From: Thermocrinis minervae | GTDB lineage: Bacteria > Aquificota > Aquificia > Aquificales > Aquificaceae | Direction: 5' to 3' | DNA length: 64,000 bases | NCBI RefSeq assembly: GCF_900142435.1 | Contig: NZ_LT670846.1 | Location: forward strand, 372,001-436,000 | Shown here: positions 33,202 to 42,410 of the stretch, one piece after another | Layout: each line of letters starts with the position of its first letter | Numbering within the stretch: position 1 is the first letter of the stretch | Program-made: the position numbers and the translations under genes | Notes under the pieces: model-generated | Database searches by the model: none | Told to the model about the DNA's origin: nothing | Seen by the model: only the letters and a program-made list of their open reading frames with translations

Positions 33202-34015
33202 GCTTTCGGGAAAAACGAAAGTATACGGTGTAATAGGTTACCCCATAGAGCATTCTCTTTCACCAGTTTTCCAAAACATCTTCTTTAGCCGTTTAGGAAT
33301 AGATGCTGTTTATGTACCTTTCAGTGTTCCTCCTGAGGACTTGCAAACTGCTATAGAAGGGCTTAAGGCTTTAGGTGTTAAGGGTGTAAACGTTACCATA
33401 CCTCATAAAGAAAGAGTTTTACAGTTTGTAGACTTTGTTGACGAGCATGTAGAAAAGATAGGATCATCCAACACTCTAAAGTTTGTTGATGGAAAGGTAT
33501 ACGCATACAATACAGACTGGATTGGATTTCTCAAAGCTGTGCAGGGTCTCATAGAACCTGGTAAGAGAGTTCTCCTCCTTGGAGCTGGAGGAGCTGCGAG
33601 AGCGGTGCTATATGCGCTGCTGCAAAGAAAGGACAGAGTGTTTATATTCAACAGAAGCAAGGAAAAGGCCTACAAACTAGCGGAAACATTTGGAGCAGAA
33701 GTAATAGACAGACCAGAGGATGTACTTAAAGATGTAGATCTTATTGTGAATGCAACATCTGTAGGGCTTGTAGACAAAAGCTGGCTCTTTGATTACACCC
33801 TCATAGAAGACAGGCACGTGGTTTACGATATAGTGTATGGTCAGACGGAGCTTATAAGACGGGCCAAGAGCAAAGGGGCCAAGTGTGAGGATGGTCTCTC
33901 TATGTTAGTTCACCAGGGAGCAGAGTCCTTTAAAATATGGACTGGTATGGAAGTTCCACAGGATCTTGTAGACGAATGCATAAAGACTCTTAGGGAATCA
34001 TGGGTATCTTCCTAG
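33194..34015 (+). CDS. aroE: Shikimate dehydrogenase
   Basis: A 273-residue enzyme for NADPH-dependent reduction of 3-dehydroshikimate. Seen: VIGYPIEHSLSPVFQN (substrate loop), NVTIPHKERVLQF with the catalytic Lys, YNTDWIGFL with the Asp, LLLGAGGAARAVLYALLQ (NADP), FNRSKEKA. Start is a TTG overlapping the Nfu end by 8 bases, the only in-frame choice ahead of the conserved start. Next in line overlaps an OppA-like gene by 16 bases. Confidence 0.95.
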   Translation: MVKLSGKTKVYGVIGYPIEHSLSPVFQNIFFSRLGIDAVYVPFSVPPEDLQTAIEGLKALGVKGVNVTIPHKERVLQFVDFVDEHVEKIGSSNTLKFVDGKVYAYNTDWIGFLKAVQGLIEPGKRVLLLGAGGAARAVLYALLQRKDRVFIFNRSKEKAYKLAETFGAEVIDRPEDVLKDVDLIVNATSVGLVDKSWLFDYTLIEDRHVVYDIVYGQTELIRRAKSKGAKCEDGLSMLVHQGAESFKIWTGMEVPQDLVDECIKTLRESWVSS

Positions 34016-35733
34016 GAATACTCGTATTTATTCTGTCTTTTTTACCCTTTCACATGCTTAGCTCTCCTTTGGAGAAGCACATAAGCTTTATAAGATTAAG
34101 ACCCGATGAGTTTATAGTACAAAAGGGTGTGGAGGGCGGCACCCTTAGGTATACTCTCAACGGTGATCCCAAAACCCTGAACCCTGCTGTTGCACAAGAG
34201 ACCACTTCTACTGCTGTTGTTGGTGATCTTTTTACAGGTCTTACCAGGATAGACCTCAAGACTATGGAGCCAGTACCAGACCTAGCTCAGAGTTGGGAAG
34301 TCTACGAGGAGGGAAGGAGGTACGTTTTCCATCTAAGAAAGGATGTCCGTTGGTCTGATGGAGAACCTTTTTCAGCCGATGATGTGGTGTTTACGTACAG
34401 GGATGTATATCTTAACGAGAAAATACCCAACTCTACTATGGACATGCTCAGGGGTGTACTCAAGACTCCTGAGGATATTAGGAACTTTGTGAGAAAGTTG
34501 GACGACTATACGGTAGAGTTCAGACTTCCCAGCCCCTTTGCACCCTTCTTGGGTGTACTCAGCTCTCCCATACTACCAAAACACAAACTAGAAAAGTATG
34601 TAAAAGACGGAAACTTTATGAGCGCCTGGAACGTAAACACAGACCCTAAGGATTTGGTGGGTACAGGACCCTACGTCATAGAGAGATACATAAAGGGTCA
34701 GGTGGTGGAGTATACAGCCAACCCTTACTATTACATGAAACCCTTACCTTACATCAAGCATAAGGTAGCTTACATAGTCCAGGATCCTGACACAGCTCTT
34801 ATAAAGTTCTCCCAAGGTGCTGTTGATTACGTAGGTATAAGGCCTCAAGACCTTAACCAAGTGACCTCACTCAAGGGTATAAACCTATACGACCTTGGCA
34901 CAACCCCTGCCATAAACTTTCTTGTCTTTAATCAGAATCCAAAAGCCAAGATACCACCGTACAAGTTAAAGTGGTTCCAGAACAGAGATTTCAGAGTTGC
35001 TCTGTCTCATGCCATAGATAGAGAAGGCATATGCTATTTAGTATACAACGGTCTGGCAGAACCTCTATATGGTCCAATAACACCTGCCAACAGACCTTAC
35101 TACGAAGAAGGTCTGTTTCCAAAGTATGAGTATGACCTTAAAAAGGCCCGCTCTATGTTGGAGAAACTCGGTTTTAAGGACCGAGATGGTGATGGCATTT
35201 TGGAGGATAATCAAGGGCACAAGCTTGAGATAGTTATATTGACCAATGCAGGCAACAGAGAAAGAGAGATGATAGGCAACATGATAAAGGAAGACTTTGA
35301 GAAGATAGGTGTAAAGGTAATCTTTAGGAGTATAGACTTTAACACCCTTGTGTCTAAACTAACTTCACCACCCTACGACTGGGAGGCCGTGATAATAGGC
35401 TTAACAGGTTCCATGGATCCTTACTTTGGGAGGAATGTGTGGCATTCAAGTGGAACCCTCCACGTGTGGAATCCTATGCAGAAATCTCCTACTACCCAAT
35501 GGGAACAACAGGTAGACAAGCTTATAGACGATGCTGCCAGAGAACTTGATTTTAAAAAGAGGCTTGAACTTTACAGAGAAGCCTTCAGGATAATAGCCTG
35601 GCAACAGCCTATGCTATTTATAGCTGCGCCTAAAAGTATGCTAGCCTCTTATCCTAAGTTTGGCAACTTCTTCCCTACTGTGTGGGGATGGTACCAAGAA
35701 GAGCATATGTTCATTACGAGATTAGCTCCCTAA
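34000..35733 (+). CDS. ABC transporter substrate-binding protein, family 5 (oligopeptide type)
   Basis: A 577-residue extracytoplasmic protein. The N-terminus (MGIFLGILVFILSFLPFHML) is an uncleaved-type anchor or signal. GGTLRYTLNGDPKTLNPA, VVGDLFTGLTRID, PDLAQSWEVYEEGRRYVFHLRKDVRWSDGEPFSADDVVFTY and the later GTGPYVIERY are the SBP_bac_5 signatures. Oligopeptide or dipeptide binding is likely. No permease genes adjacent. The 3' end overlaps the receiver-like gene by 20 bases, tail to tail. Confidence 0.92.
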   Translation: MGIFLGILVFILSFLPFHMLSSPLEKHISFIRLRPDEFIVQKGVEGGTLRYTLNGDPKTLNPAVAQETTSTAVVGDLFTGLTRIDLKTMEPVPDLAQSWEVYEEGRRYVFHLRKDVRWSDGEPFSADDVVFTYRDVYLNEKIPNSTMDMLRGVLKTPEDIRNFVRKLDDYTVEFRLPSPFAPFLGVLSSPILPKHKLEKYVKDGNFMSAWNVNTDPKDLVGTGPYVIERYIKGQVVEYTANPYYYMKPLPYIKHKVAYIVQDPDTALIKFSQGAVDYVGIRPQDLNQVTSLKGINLYDLGTTPAINFLVFNQNPKAKIPPYKLKWFQNRDFRVALSHAIDREGICYLVYNGLAEPLYGPITPANRPYYEEGLFPKYEYDLKKARSMLEKLGFKDRDGDGILEDNQGHKLEIVILTNAGNREREMIGNMIKEDFEKIGVKVIFRSIDFNTLVSKLTSPPYDWEAVIIGLTGSMDPYFGRNVWHSSGTLHVWNPMQKSPTTQWEQQVDKLIDDAARELDFKKRLELYREAFRIIAWQQPMLFIAAPKSMLASYPKFGNFFPTVWGWYQEEHMFITRLAP

Positions 35734-37090
35734 GCCTTTCCCTCAGAGCTTTGGAAGCTTCCTCTCTTATGATACTGGCTATGTCTAGTGTATTCATAAT
35801 CTTTGATACTTCTTCCATCAGTACTTTTTCTACCTTTTCTGACAGTACTTGATTTATGACAGACTTCATTAGATCTTCCGTGATTGTATTCTTTATAGCC
35901 TCTTCTATCAATCTAGGTACATCTTCTTTGACGAATTTTTCTATGTACTCTGTTTGGTACGCTGATGCCTGGTGTACCGGTGGTGTCAGGATGTGTTCAG
36001 CAACAGGTTTTTCCTCCGTGTGGTAGAAAGATTCTTCCTTTTGAGTTATTTCAGGAATAGATTCACTGATAGGTGCTTTTTCAAAGATCTTCTCAACTTC
36101 AGGAACTTGTTCTACAACTTGACTGACAGCTGGTAATTCGCTAGGTACTTCTTCCTCATGATGAACAAGTTTTTCTTTTTGGGTCATCTCGAGTAGCAGT
36201 TCTATTAAATCTTTACTGATATCTTTCTTTTCCACTAAAAGCTCCTCTACCTTCTGTAATGCGTTAGTTAATTCTCTTTCCCTAGAGTATGTGTATTTGT
36301 GTTGTAAATCTATGGAGTCTACATCTATGGCAAAGAGTTCATCTAGCAGGAGTACGTAAGGCTTTTTGGAAAGTACAGGATTCTTTGAAAACTCCGTTAG
36401 AGTTCTTTGAGCTACAGCCCCTGATATAGTGTCAAAGACCACTACATCTGCGTCGTGAACTTTCTCTCTAGCTTCCCTTACGTTTTTTGCTACTATAATC
36501 TGTGCTGTATTGCCAAGTCTCTCGGAGAAGAAGTTTATTATGTTGCTATCAAAGGATACTATCAATACCTTTTTATTTTCTTTTTGAGTTTGTTCTACAT
36601 GACTTTCCAATTGCTTAGGCTCCGAGGGAAAGGTGCTTTCTATCACATATTCTTTGAGTTGAGACTCTTCCAGAATGTGCTCTTCTTGTGGTTTAAGTTC
36701 TAAACTAGACCTACCTTCTACTTCGTACTTTGGTAAATTTATTTCTTCTGGAACATAACCACCTTCTATAACATGAGGTACCTTTTCCAAGGCTTCATCC
36801 CTTTTTATTAGAGTTTTTTTAGTGACGAGAAGATTTTTGGGATCTATAGGGAAGAGGTCATCCACTAGAACTATGTAGTGGCTATCCTTAAATTTTTTTG
36901 TGTACAGTTGGTTTATATCTTCCTCGGATATGGAACCTGATATAGCGTCATAAACCACAAAGTCTACCTTAGTATCCACCAAATTTATAGCCTCGTCGCC
37001 GTTTCTAACGTCTATGACTTCATAGTTACTCAGTCTCTCCTTGAGCTGATCTACTAACCCTTTGTCAAAGGAAACTAGAAGTATCTTCAT
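35714..37090 (-). CDS. Protein with two receiver-like domains and helical C-terminus
   Basis: A 458-residue protein. Two repeats: 1-~95 (MKILLVSFDKG..., DFVVYDAISG with Asp48, YIVLVDDLF) and ~172-285 (KKVLIVSFDSN, DVVVFDTISG with Asp220, YVLLLDELF). The strand-Asp and Asp-Ser/Thr-Gly spacing copies response-regulator receivers, but the acidic pair is reduced to one Asp and the Thr and Lys of the switch are missing or replaced. A low-complexity linker (P/E/H-rich) and a C-terminal helix (LMKSVINQVLSEKVEKVL) follow. A divergent receiver or pseudo-receiver scaffold; function unknown. Confidence 0.7.
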   Translation of the reverse strand: MKILLVSFDKGLVDQLKERLSNYEVIDVRNGDEAINLVDTKVDFVVYDAISGSISEEDINQLYTKKFKDSHYIVLVDDLFPIDPKNLLVTKKTLIKRDEALEKVPHVIEGGYVPEEINLPKYEVEGRSSLELKPQEEHILEESQLKEYVIESTFPSEPKQLESHVEQTQKENKKVLIVSFDSNIINFFSERLGNTAQIIVAKNVREAREKVHDADVVVFDTISGAVAQRTLTEFSKNPVLSKKPYVLLLDELFAIDVDSIDLQHKYTYSRERELTNALQKVEELLVEKKDISKDLIELLLEMTQKEKLVHHEEEVPSELPAVSQVVEQVPEVEKIFEKAPISESIPEITQKEESFYHTEEKPVAEHILTPPVHQASAYQTEYIEKFVKEDVPRLIEEAIKNTITEDLMKSVINQVLSEKVEKVLMEEVSKIMNTLDIASIIREEASKALRERLRELIS

Positions 37091-37698
37091 TGCCTTCCCC
37101 CAACGGATTTTAGTATATCATCTAAAATCTTTTTTGCCTCTTGTAGACTTTCTTCTGGTAGGAGTTTTGCAGTACCAATAGTAAGTCTGAGGGCTTTTAA
37201 CTTATTTATTATATATTCGTCAGACAATAACTTCCTTTCCGTTTCCACTTTTATCTGATCGCTTCTGGAGACAAGGTTGAACAAACCTAATGCCAGCAGT
37301 ATAAATCCAGAGAAGAATATACCAGTCCAAGCTGGGTTATCCATAAGGACGTTGGTAAACTCTCCTATAGAGAAGCTCTTCGTATAAACGGAAAACACAG
37401 CTGCTGTTGATTTCTGCTGAGTGTAGGTAAAGGCCTGTATATCTAAGGTATTGATGGTGTTGAGGGTAGCTATAACTTTACCCGTGTTGTCCCTTAATAC
37501 AAATATGTTTATATCCTCGTAAGGGAGTTTTACGGATGAAGCTCCACTATAAACATCCAACATATATTTAGCAAAGTTAGTGTTTACCTTTTTTAGTTTA
37601 TTGTTGGCGTACAGTGTGAAGGCAGATATAGACCCAAGGACGGACAACGCCATCCCAAGGATCACAAGTATAAGACTTAAGACTGTGTTGCTTTTCAT
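37087..37698 (-). CDS. Two-helix membrane protein with extracytoplasmic loop
   Basis: A 203-residue protein. Helix 1 is LSLILVILGMALSVLGSISAFTLY; a ~80-residue periplasmic-type loop follows (NIFVLRDNTGKVIATLNTI); helix 2 is GIFFSGFILLALGLFNLVS; then a charged cytoplasmic tail (DQIKVETERKLLSDEYI). Topology resembles a minimal sensor (single-layer dCACHE/4HB type) without a recognised signalling domain. Overlaps the receiver-like gene by 4 bases, so the pair is co-translated. Confidence 0.7.
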   Translation of the reverse strand: MKSNTVLSLILVILGMALSVLGSISAFTLYANNKLKKVNTNFAKYMLDVYSGASSVKLPYEDINIFVLRDNTGKVIATLNTINTLDIQAFTYTQQKSTAAVFSVYTKSFSIGEFTNVLMDNPAWTGIFFSGFILLALGLFNLVSRSDQIKVETERKLLSDEYIINKLKALRLTIGTAKLLPEESLQEAKKILDDILKSVGGRQ

Positions 37699-37701
37699 AC
37701 C

Positions 37702-39027
37702 CTATGCCCCCACGGTTAATCTCTCTACAAGTACAGAAGGACTGCCCACGTTACCATAAAAGACAAGATCATTACCTACTGCTCTTATATTCTTGAGTAC
37801 TTCCAAAAAGTTTCCGCTGATGGTGATACCCCTCACCCTTTTAACCTCTTTTCCTTCCTTTAATATTATACCGCTCGCCCCCAAGGAAAAATCACCTGAT
37901 ATGGGGTCTACTGTATGAAGTCCCATGAGGTCTAGGACCAGAAGGGTTTCCGGGAAAAAGGTGGTCAAGTCTTCAAAGCTTGTGTTAGAGGGTTCAACAA
38001 AAAGGTTTGTGATACCAGAAGTGGGCAAGGTTTTGAATGAGTCCCTGACAGAATTACCTGTAGGTTCTTGGCCAGACTTTAAAGCGGTACGGTAACTGTG
38101 TAAAAAACCTTTGAAAACTCCGTTTTTTACTACCAGGTTCCTTCTCGTAAGTATACCCTCCGCATCTACGGGAGAGGAAGCCAGGCCTTTTTCTATGGTT
38201 CCATCGTCTATAAGGGTAAACACTTCGGATGCTATAATCTGTCCCTCTTTTCCCTTCAACATAGTCTTGTCTTTTATCAGGGAATCACCCAGGAAGACGG
38301 AGGAAAAAGCCTCCAGGAGAGACGCGAAAGCGTCTCTGAAGAATACAGTAGGCATAACCTTACTTTCAAAATCTGAAGGGTTCAGTTGAGAAACTGCCTT
38401 AAATACAGCATCCTTTACCATGTCTTCTAAGGGAAGGTCTGCTAAGTACCTGGAGGCTCTAAAGTCGTAGGATATACTACTATCCTCACCTTCCTGGGCA
38501 AGGACACCTATGGTGGAAATGAAGCTACTGCTAGCGTAGTGGTAGTCTATACCGCACGTGTTAAAATGGTACACTTCCGAGTAAACACCTTTTAAACTGA
38601 GTTTTCTAACACCCTTTATCCTGTTGTCTAGGGTTTTGGCGAACCCCTCCAGCTGTATACACCTTTGGGCAAGATCTTGAGGTGTCACGTATAAGACGGT
38701 GCTATCGTAAGGGTTGTTTAGCTCACCCTCTACACGAGCGCAGAAGGGTTTGTTTGTATCATCCTCGGGAGACAGTTCACAAATCTCCACAGCGCGTTTG
38801 TAGCATTCTATAAGAGATTCCTCCGATAGATCTGTAGTGTAGGCAAAACCTATCTTCCCATTGCGGAATACTCTTATACCTATACCTGTGTCTTGAGCTT
38901 TGAGCAGACTTTCTACACTTTCGGAGGATGTTTCTGCTAGGACTTTAATGGCTGTATGTATGTAAAGCTCGTACTCGTAGCCTGGCTTTGCTACCCTTTC
39001 AATGGTTCTTTTTACTTTTTCCATCAA
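37702..39027 (-). CDS. pmbA: TldD/PmbA-family peptidase homologue (TldE/PmbA)
   Basis: A 441-residue TldE/PmbA protein. Seen: KAQDTGIGIRVFRNGKIGFAYTTDL, LKGVYSEVYHFNTCGIDYHYAS, the ASGIILKEGKEVKRVRGI C-terminus and NFLEVLKNIRAVGNDL. No HExxxH motif, as expected for TldE, which works with the metal-bearing TldD in peptide or quinone-modification maturation. No TldD is in the window. A 4-base overlap with cdsA. Confidence 0.92.
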   Translation of the reverse strand: MMEKVKRTIERVAKPGYEYELYIHTAIKVLAETSSESVESLLKAQDTGIGIRVFRNGKIGFAYTTDLSEESLIECYKRAVEICELSPEDDTNKPFCARVEGELNNPYDSTVLYVTPQDLAQRCIQLEGFAKTLDNRIKGVRKLSLKGVYSEVYHFNTCGIDYHYASSSFISTIGVLAQEGEDSSISYDFRASRYLADLPLEDMVKDAVFKAVSQLNPSDFESKVMPTVFFRDAFASLLEAFSSVFLGDSLIKDKTMLKGKEGQIIASEVFTLIDDGTIEKGLASSPVDAEGILTRRNLVVKNGVFKGFLHSYRTALKSGQEPTGNSVRDSFKTLPTSGITNLFVEPSNTSFEDLTTFFPETLLVLDLMGLHTVDPISGDFSLGASGIILKEGKEVKRVRGITISGNFLEVLKNIRAVGNDLVFYGNVGSPSVLVERLTVGA

Positions 39028-39740
39028 CTTACTATTTTAAGGTAATGCAAGTATACAGGTGCGCACATAAGCAGGGAGTCAAGTCTGTCTGTGAAACCTC
39101 CATGCTCGCCTAGGATGTTGGAAAAGTCCTTTATGCCTACCTGTCTTTTTATAAAGCTTTTGAAGAGGTCACCACCTAGAGCTACGAGGGCTAATAGAGC
39201 TCCCAAATAGGGGTTTTTAAACGCAAAAAAGCTATACAACATTCCTGCTAGGATCCCTCCGAGAAGACCTTCCCACGTTTTTTTAGGAGATAGCCTAGAA
39301 GCCAGGGGAGTTTTGCCAAAGGTTTTCCCTACGTAGTAGGAAGCTGTATCTACAACCCATACAAAGAAGAGCAGCTTTATAAGGTGTAAGCCACCAAAGC
39401 TTTTTATGGCAAAGATGTAAGAGGGTAATAGTCCACAGTAAGCCTGTATAAAGAACGTTTTAAAGAAGGTGTCCAGATCCCACCTTCTCGAGGATATCCA
39501 AAGGGTTGACATAAAAAGAGCTACTGTTCCCATCTCCAAGCTATAGGCCGACATAAGAAGCACTACAGGTGCTAAAGGGTATAGTTCAAAAGAGAGAGCT
39601 TTAGAGAGCTCCCAGCTCATAACAAGGCTAACTCCTGCCAGAGCTATTAGGAAAATCCAAGGTGGTGCTAAGGAAAGCCCTAAGGCTGTGAAGACAAAAG
39701 TTATACCGATGAGTTCTCTACTTTTCCACGATGGCCCCAA
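39024..39740 (-). CDS. cdsA: Phosphatidate cytidylyltransferase
   Basis: A 238-residue integral membrane enzyme making CDP-diacylglycerol for phospholipids. The signature SRLSPKKTWEGLLGGILAG is at ~147-165 and ALGGDLFKSFIKRQVGIKDFSNILGEHGGFTDRLDS is the catalytic C-terminal block. Overlaps uppS by 23 bases, the usual uppS-cdsA pairing; dxr, which often follows, is instead at 59-60 kb. Confidence 0.95.
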   Translation of the reverse strand: MGPSWKSRELIGITFVFTALGLSLAPPWIFLIALAGVSLVMSWELSKALSFELYPLAPVVLLMSAYSLEMGTVALFMSTLWISSRRWDLDTFFKTFFIQAYCGLLPSYIFAIKSFGGLHLIKLLFFVWVVDTASYYVGKTFGKTPLASRLSPKKTWEGLLGGILAGMLYSFFAFKNPYLGALLALVALGGDLFKSFIKRQVGIKDFSNILGEHGGFTDRLDSLLMCAPVYLHYLKIVS

Positions 39741-40407
39741 ACTTCCTGATCCTCCTTGAAAACTCCTTCAATGCTTTTAAGAGCTCCTTTTCGTCGAAGT
39801 CTGGCCAGAAAGTATCAGTAAAGTAGAGTTCTGTATAGGCTATGTACCAAAGGAGGAAGTTGGATATCCTCTTTTCTCCTCCTGTGCGTATTAAGAGATC
39901 GGGCTCTGGAGCATCTCCCATATCCAAAAAATGTCTAAAGGTCTCTTCATCGATGAAGTTAAGGCCTGCTTTGATGGCCTTGTTTACAGCCCTTACTATC
40001 TCGTCCCTCCCTCCGTAGTCTACTGCCAGAAAAAGCTTCAATCTATTGCACGACGCTGTGGTTTCTTCCACTTGCCTTATAACCTCCAAGAGGTTGGTTG
40101 GAAGTCTGTCCCTCCTCCCTATAAACTTAACCCTAACACCTTTTTCTCTCAGCTCATCCTTCTTCTTCATAAGATAGGCTTCAAACATGGAAAAAAGGGC
40201 TCTTACCTCTTCCTTAGGTCTCTTCCAGTTTTCCGTTGAAAAGGTAAAAAGAGTAAGGTACTCTATGCCGAGCTTTAGGCAGCTATCCACCAGCTCTTCA
40301 GCCCTCTTTACTCCCTCGTAGTGACCTTGTATTCTCTCCAACCCCCGCGCCCTGGCCCACCTTCCATTACCATCCATTATCACTGCCAGATGCCGCGGGA
40401 TTTTCAT
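39718..40407 (-). CDS. uppS: Undecaprenyl diphosphate synthase (isoprenyl transferase)
   Basis: A 229-residue cis-prenyltransferase: HLAVIMDGNGRWARARGLERIQGH (catalytic Asp and Gly-Arg-Trp), LTLFTFSTENWKRPK, AVDYGGRDEIVRAV, LLIRTGGEKRISNFLLWYIAYTEL and FTDTFWPDF. Makes the C55 lipid carrier for peptidoglycan and lipopolysaccharide. Overlaps the cpoB-like gene by 4 bases. Confidence 0.97.
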   Translation of the reverse strand: MKIPRHLAVIMDGNGRWARARGLERIQGHYEGVKRAEELVDSCLKLGIEYLTLFTFSTENWKRPKEEVRALFSMFEAYLMKKKDELREKGVRVKFIGRRDRLPTNLLEVIRQVEETTASCNRLKLFLAVDYGGRDEIVRAVNKAIKAGLNFIDEETFRHFLDMGDAPEPDLLIRTGGEKRISNFLLWYIAYTELYFTDTFWPDFDEKELLKALKEFSRRIRKFGAIVEK

Positions 40408-41132
40408 CTCTGTTCTAATTTCTGTTTGGCTATCTGAGCCTCTGTAGATAGAGGATACTCGGAAACTATGGCATTATAGAGCTCCATAGCTTTGTTTCTT
40501 TGGTTGGACTGTTCATAATACTTTGCTAGCTGTAGCATTGCGGATGGAGCTTTGTTGCAGTCTGGAAGCTCCTTTTTTCTACACTTTTCTATGAGTGTTA
40601 GCCAAACGGCTTCCATCTTCTTGTTATCGCCGAGATCTTTGTAAACGACTCCAAGCCAGAAGTAGGCGTTGTCTGTAAGGGGAGTGTTAGGATATTTTTT
40701 TATGAAATCTATAAAAGCACTTTTAGCTTGGTTGAGTCTTCTAAGGTTGTACAGCTCAAAGGCGGATTCGTAAGCTTTCTGGTAGTCTTCTTTAGGTTGT
40801 TGCTCCACTTTTGCTGTAGGAGTTTCTGAAGGCATAGGTGTTGTAGGTACAGTTACAGGAGATGTTACAGGAGATATATCCGTGTTTACCTTGTTTGAGG
40901 ATTCAAGCTTTAACTTTAGGCTTTCTAGGTCTATGCTCAGTCTGGTAAGTCTGTTGGCTATGTTGTCTACTCTTTCTTCTGTCTTGACGTTTTTCTCCTC
41001 CAGCAGCTTTTGTCTTTCTTCCAGTGCGCTTATGCGTGACCTTAACTCGCCTATGGTTCTGTTGTACTCTTCTTGGCTTACGGTTACACAAGAGGATACA
41101 AATACGAGGCCGAGGAGTAGAAATCTCTTCAT
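40404..41132 (-). CDS. cpoB: CpoB/YbgF-like TPR lipoprotein
   Basis: A 242-residue protein with lipoprotein signal MKRFLLLGLVFVSSCV (lipobox SSC), a coiled coil (RSRISALEERQKLLEEKN), a proline/threonine linker with a tandem SPVT repeat (12-base DNA repeat at 40852-40875), and a TPR/Tol-Pal-system domain (YQKAYESAFELYNLRRLNQAK, DNAYFWLGVVYKDLGDN). This layout matches CpoB, linked to the Tol-Pal system and peptidoglycan synthesis; here it is fused to a lipobox. TATAAT (41147-41142, minus) ends 9 bases before the ATG. First gene of the uppS-cdsA-pmbA unit. Confidence 0.85.
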   Translation of the reverse strand: MKRFLLLGLVFVSSCVTVSQEEYNRTIGELRSRISALEERQKLLEEKNVKTEERVDNIANRLTRLSIDLESLKLKLESSNKVNTDISPVTSPVTVPTTPMPSETPTAKVEQQPKEDYQKAYESAFELYNLRRLNQAKSAFIDFIKKYPNTPLTDNAYFWLGVVYKDLGDNKKMEAVWLTLIEKCRKKELPDCNKAPSAMLQLAKYYEQSNQRNKAMELYNAIVSEYPLSTEAQIAKQKLEQR

Positions 41133-41135
41133 GAG

Positions 41136-41163
41136 TTGATAATTATAACACCTGTGGTATGAT
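41136..41163 (+). promoter_or_regulatory. lysC promoter, with the cpoB -10 box on the opposite strand
   Basis: Plus strand TTGATA (41136-41141), 16-base spacer, TATGAT (41158-41163), ending 8 bases before the lysC ATG at 41172. Inside the spacer, TATAAT on the minus strand (41147-41142) with an upstream TG (extended -10) serves the divergent cpoB gene. The two promoters physically overlap. Confidence 0.55.
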
Positions 41164-41171
41164 ACTCAAGG

Positions 41172-42410
41172 ATGAAAAGGGTAGTCCTAAAGTTTGGTGG
41201 GACCTCCGTAGGTTCTTTGGAGAGGATAGAGAACGCTGCAAGAAGGGTGATAAAGAAGGTTCAAGAAGGCTATCAGGTGGTGGTGGTCTCCTCGGCTATG
41301 GCTGGGGAAACGGACAGGCTCATAGAGCTAGCTAAGAAGATAATGCCCCTACCGCCTGAGAGAGAGTTGGATATGCTTTTAGCTACGGGAGAGCAGCAAG
41401 CTATAGCTCTGTTTGCGATGACTTTGACCAAGCTCGGTTATCCTGCTGTAAGCCTGTGTGGCTGGCAAGTCCCTATAGTGACCGACAAAGTTCACACGAA
41501 GGCAAAGATACTAAGGATAGGTGTCCAAAGGATTAAAAACCTCCTGGAGGAAGGTTATATACCTGTAGTAGCAGGCTTTCAGGGCGTGACGGAAGATTGG
41601 GAGATAACTACCTTAGGAAGGGGTGGCTCTGACCTCTCAGCGGTAGCCTTGGCATACGCCTTGGGTGCAGATTGTGAGATATATACGGATGTGGAAGGTG
41701 TGTTTACCACAGACCCACGCATAACGGACAGAGCGAAGAAGATACCCTACATATCCTACGAGGAGATGCTTGAAATGGCATCTTTGGGTGCCAAGGTTAT
41801 GCAGGCCAGGAGTATAGAGTTTGCCATGAAGTACGGAGTTAGAATACATGTAAGGAGCTCCTTCTCGGAGGAGGAGGGAACATGGATAGTACCGGAGGAA
41901 GAGGTTATGGAGAAGGTAGCTGTAAGGGCTATAACCCTTGATACAAAAGAGTCGCGTATAACTGTGGTCAAGGTACCAGACAGACCAGGTATAGCCTACA
42001 GGATTTTCAAAGCTTTAGGTGATGCCCACATAGTTGTGGATATGATTGTGCAAAACGTCTCCCACCAGGGCTACACAGATCTTTCCTTTACAGTAAGTAA
42101 GGCTGATGCGCCTAAGGCGGAGGAGATAGTGAAAAGGGTGGCTCAGGAGATAGGAGCTGAACAGGTAGTAAGGGATGATCATGTGGCCAAGATATCCGTG
42201 GTGGGTATTGGGATGAGAAGCTCTTACGGAACGGCCGCTAAGATGTTTGAGGTGCTCTACAAGAACAACATAAACATAATGGCCATATCCACCTCGGAGA
42301 TAAAGATATCCTGTCTGATAGAGGACAAGTACGCAGAGTTGGCCGTCAGAGAACTCCACTCAGCTTTCATAGAGGAAGGAGAGGATATCAAGGTGGTCAA
42401 CGAGGGGTGA
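41172..42410 (+). CDS. lysC: Aspartate kinase
   Basis: A 412-residue kinase for the first step of lysine, threonine and methionine synthesis. Kinase domain: [70 protein letters not shown]. Two C-terminal ACT domains (~260-412, [17 protein letters not shown] and [19 protein letters not shown]) bind allosteric amino acids. Single-gene unit with its own promoter; no Shine-Dalgarno. Abuts malQ tail to tail. Confidence 0.97.
   Translation: MKRVVLKFGGTSVGSLERIENAARRVIKKVQEGYQVVVVSSAMAGETDRLIELAKKIMPLPPERELDMLLATGEQQAIALFAMTLTKLGYPAVSLCGWQVPIVTDKVHTKAKILRIGVQRIKNLLEEGYIPVVAGFQGVTEDWEITTLGRGGSDLSAVALAYALGADCEIYTDVEGVFTTDPRITDRAKKIPYISYEEMLEMASLGAKVMQARSIEFAMKYGVRIHVRSSFSEEEGTWIVPEEEVMEKVAVRAITLDTKESRITVVKVPDRPGIAYRIFKALGDAHIVVDMIVQNVSHQGYTDLSFTVSKADAPKAEEIVKRVAQEIGAEQVVRDDHVAKISVVGIGMRSSYGTAAKMFEVLYKNNINIMAISTSEIKISCLIEDKYAELAVRELHSAFIEEGEDIKVVNEG

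Noticed and set aside
40852-40875. Tandem 12-base repeat that could suggest a short array
   Set aside because: Two copies only, in frame inside cpoB and coding for a repeated SPVT linker; not a CRISPR.
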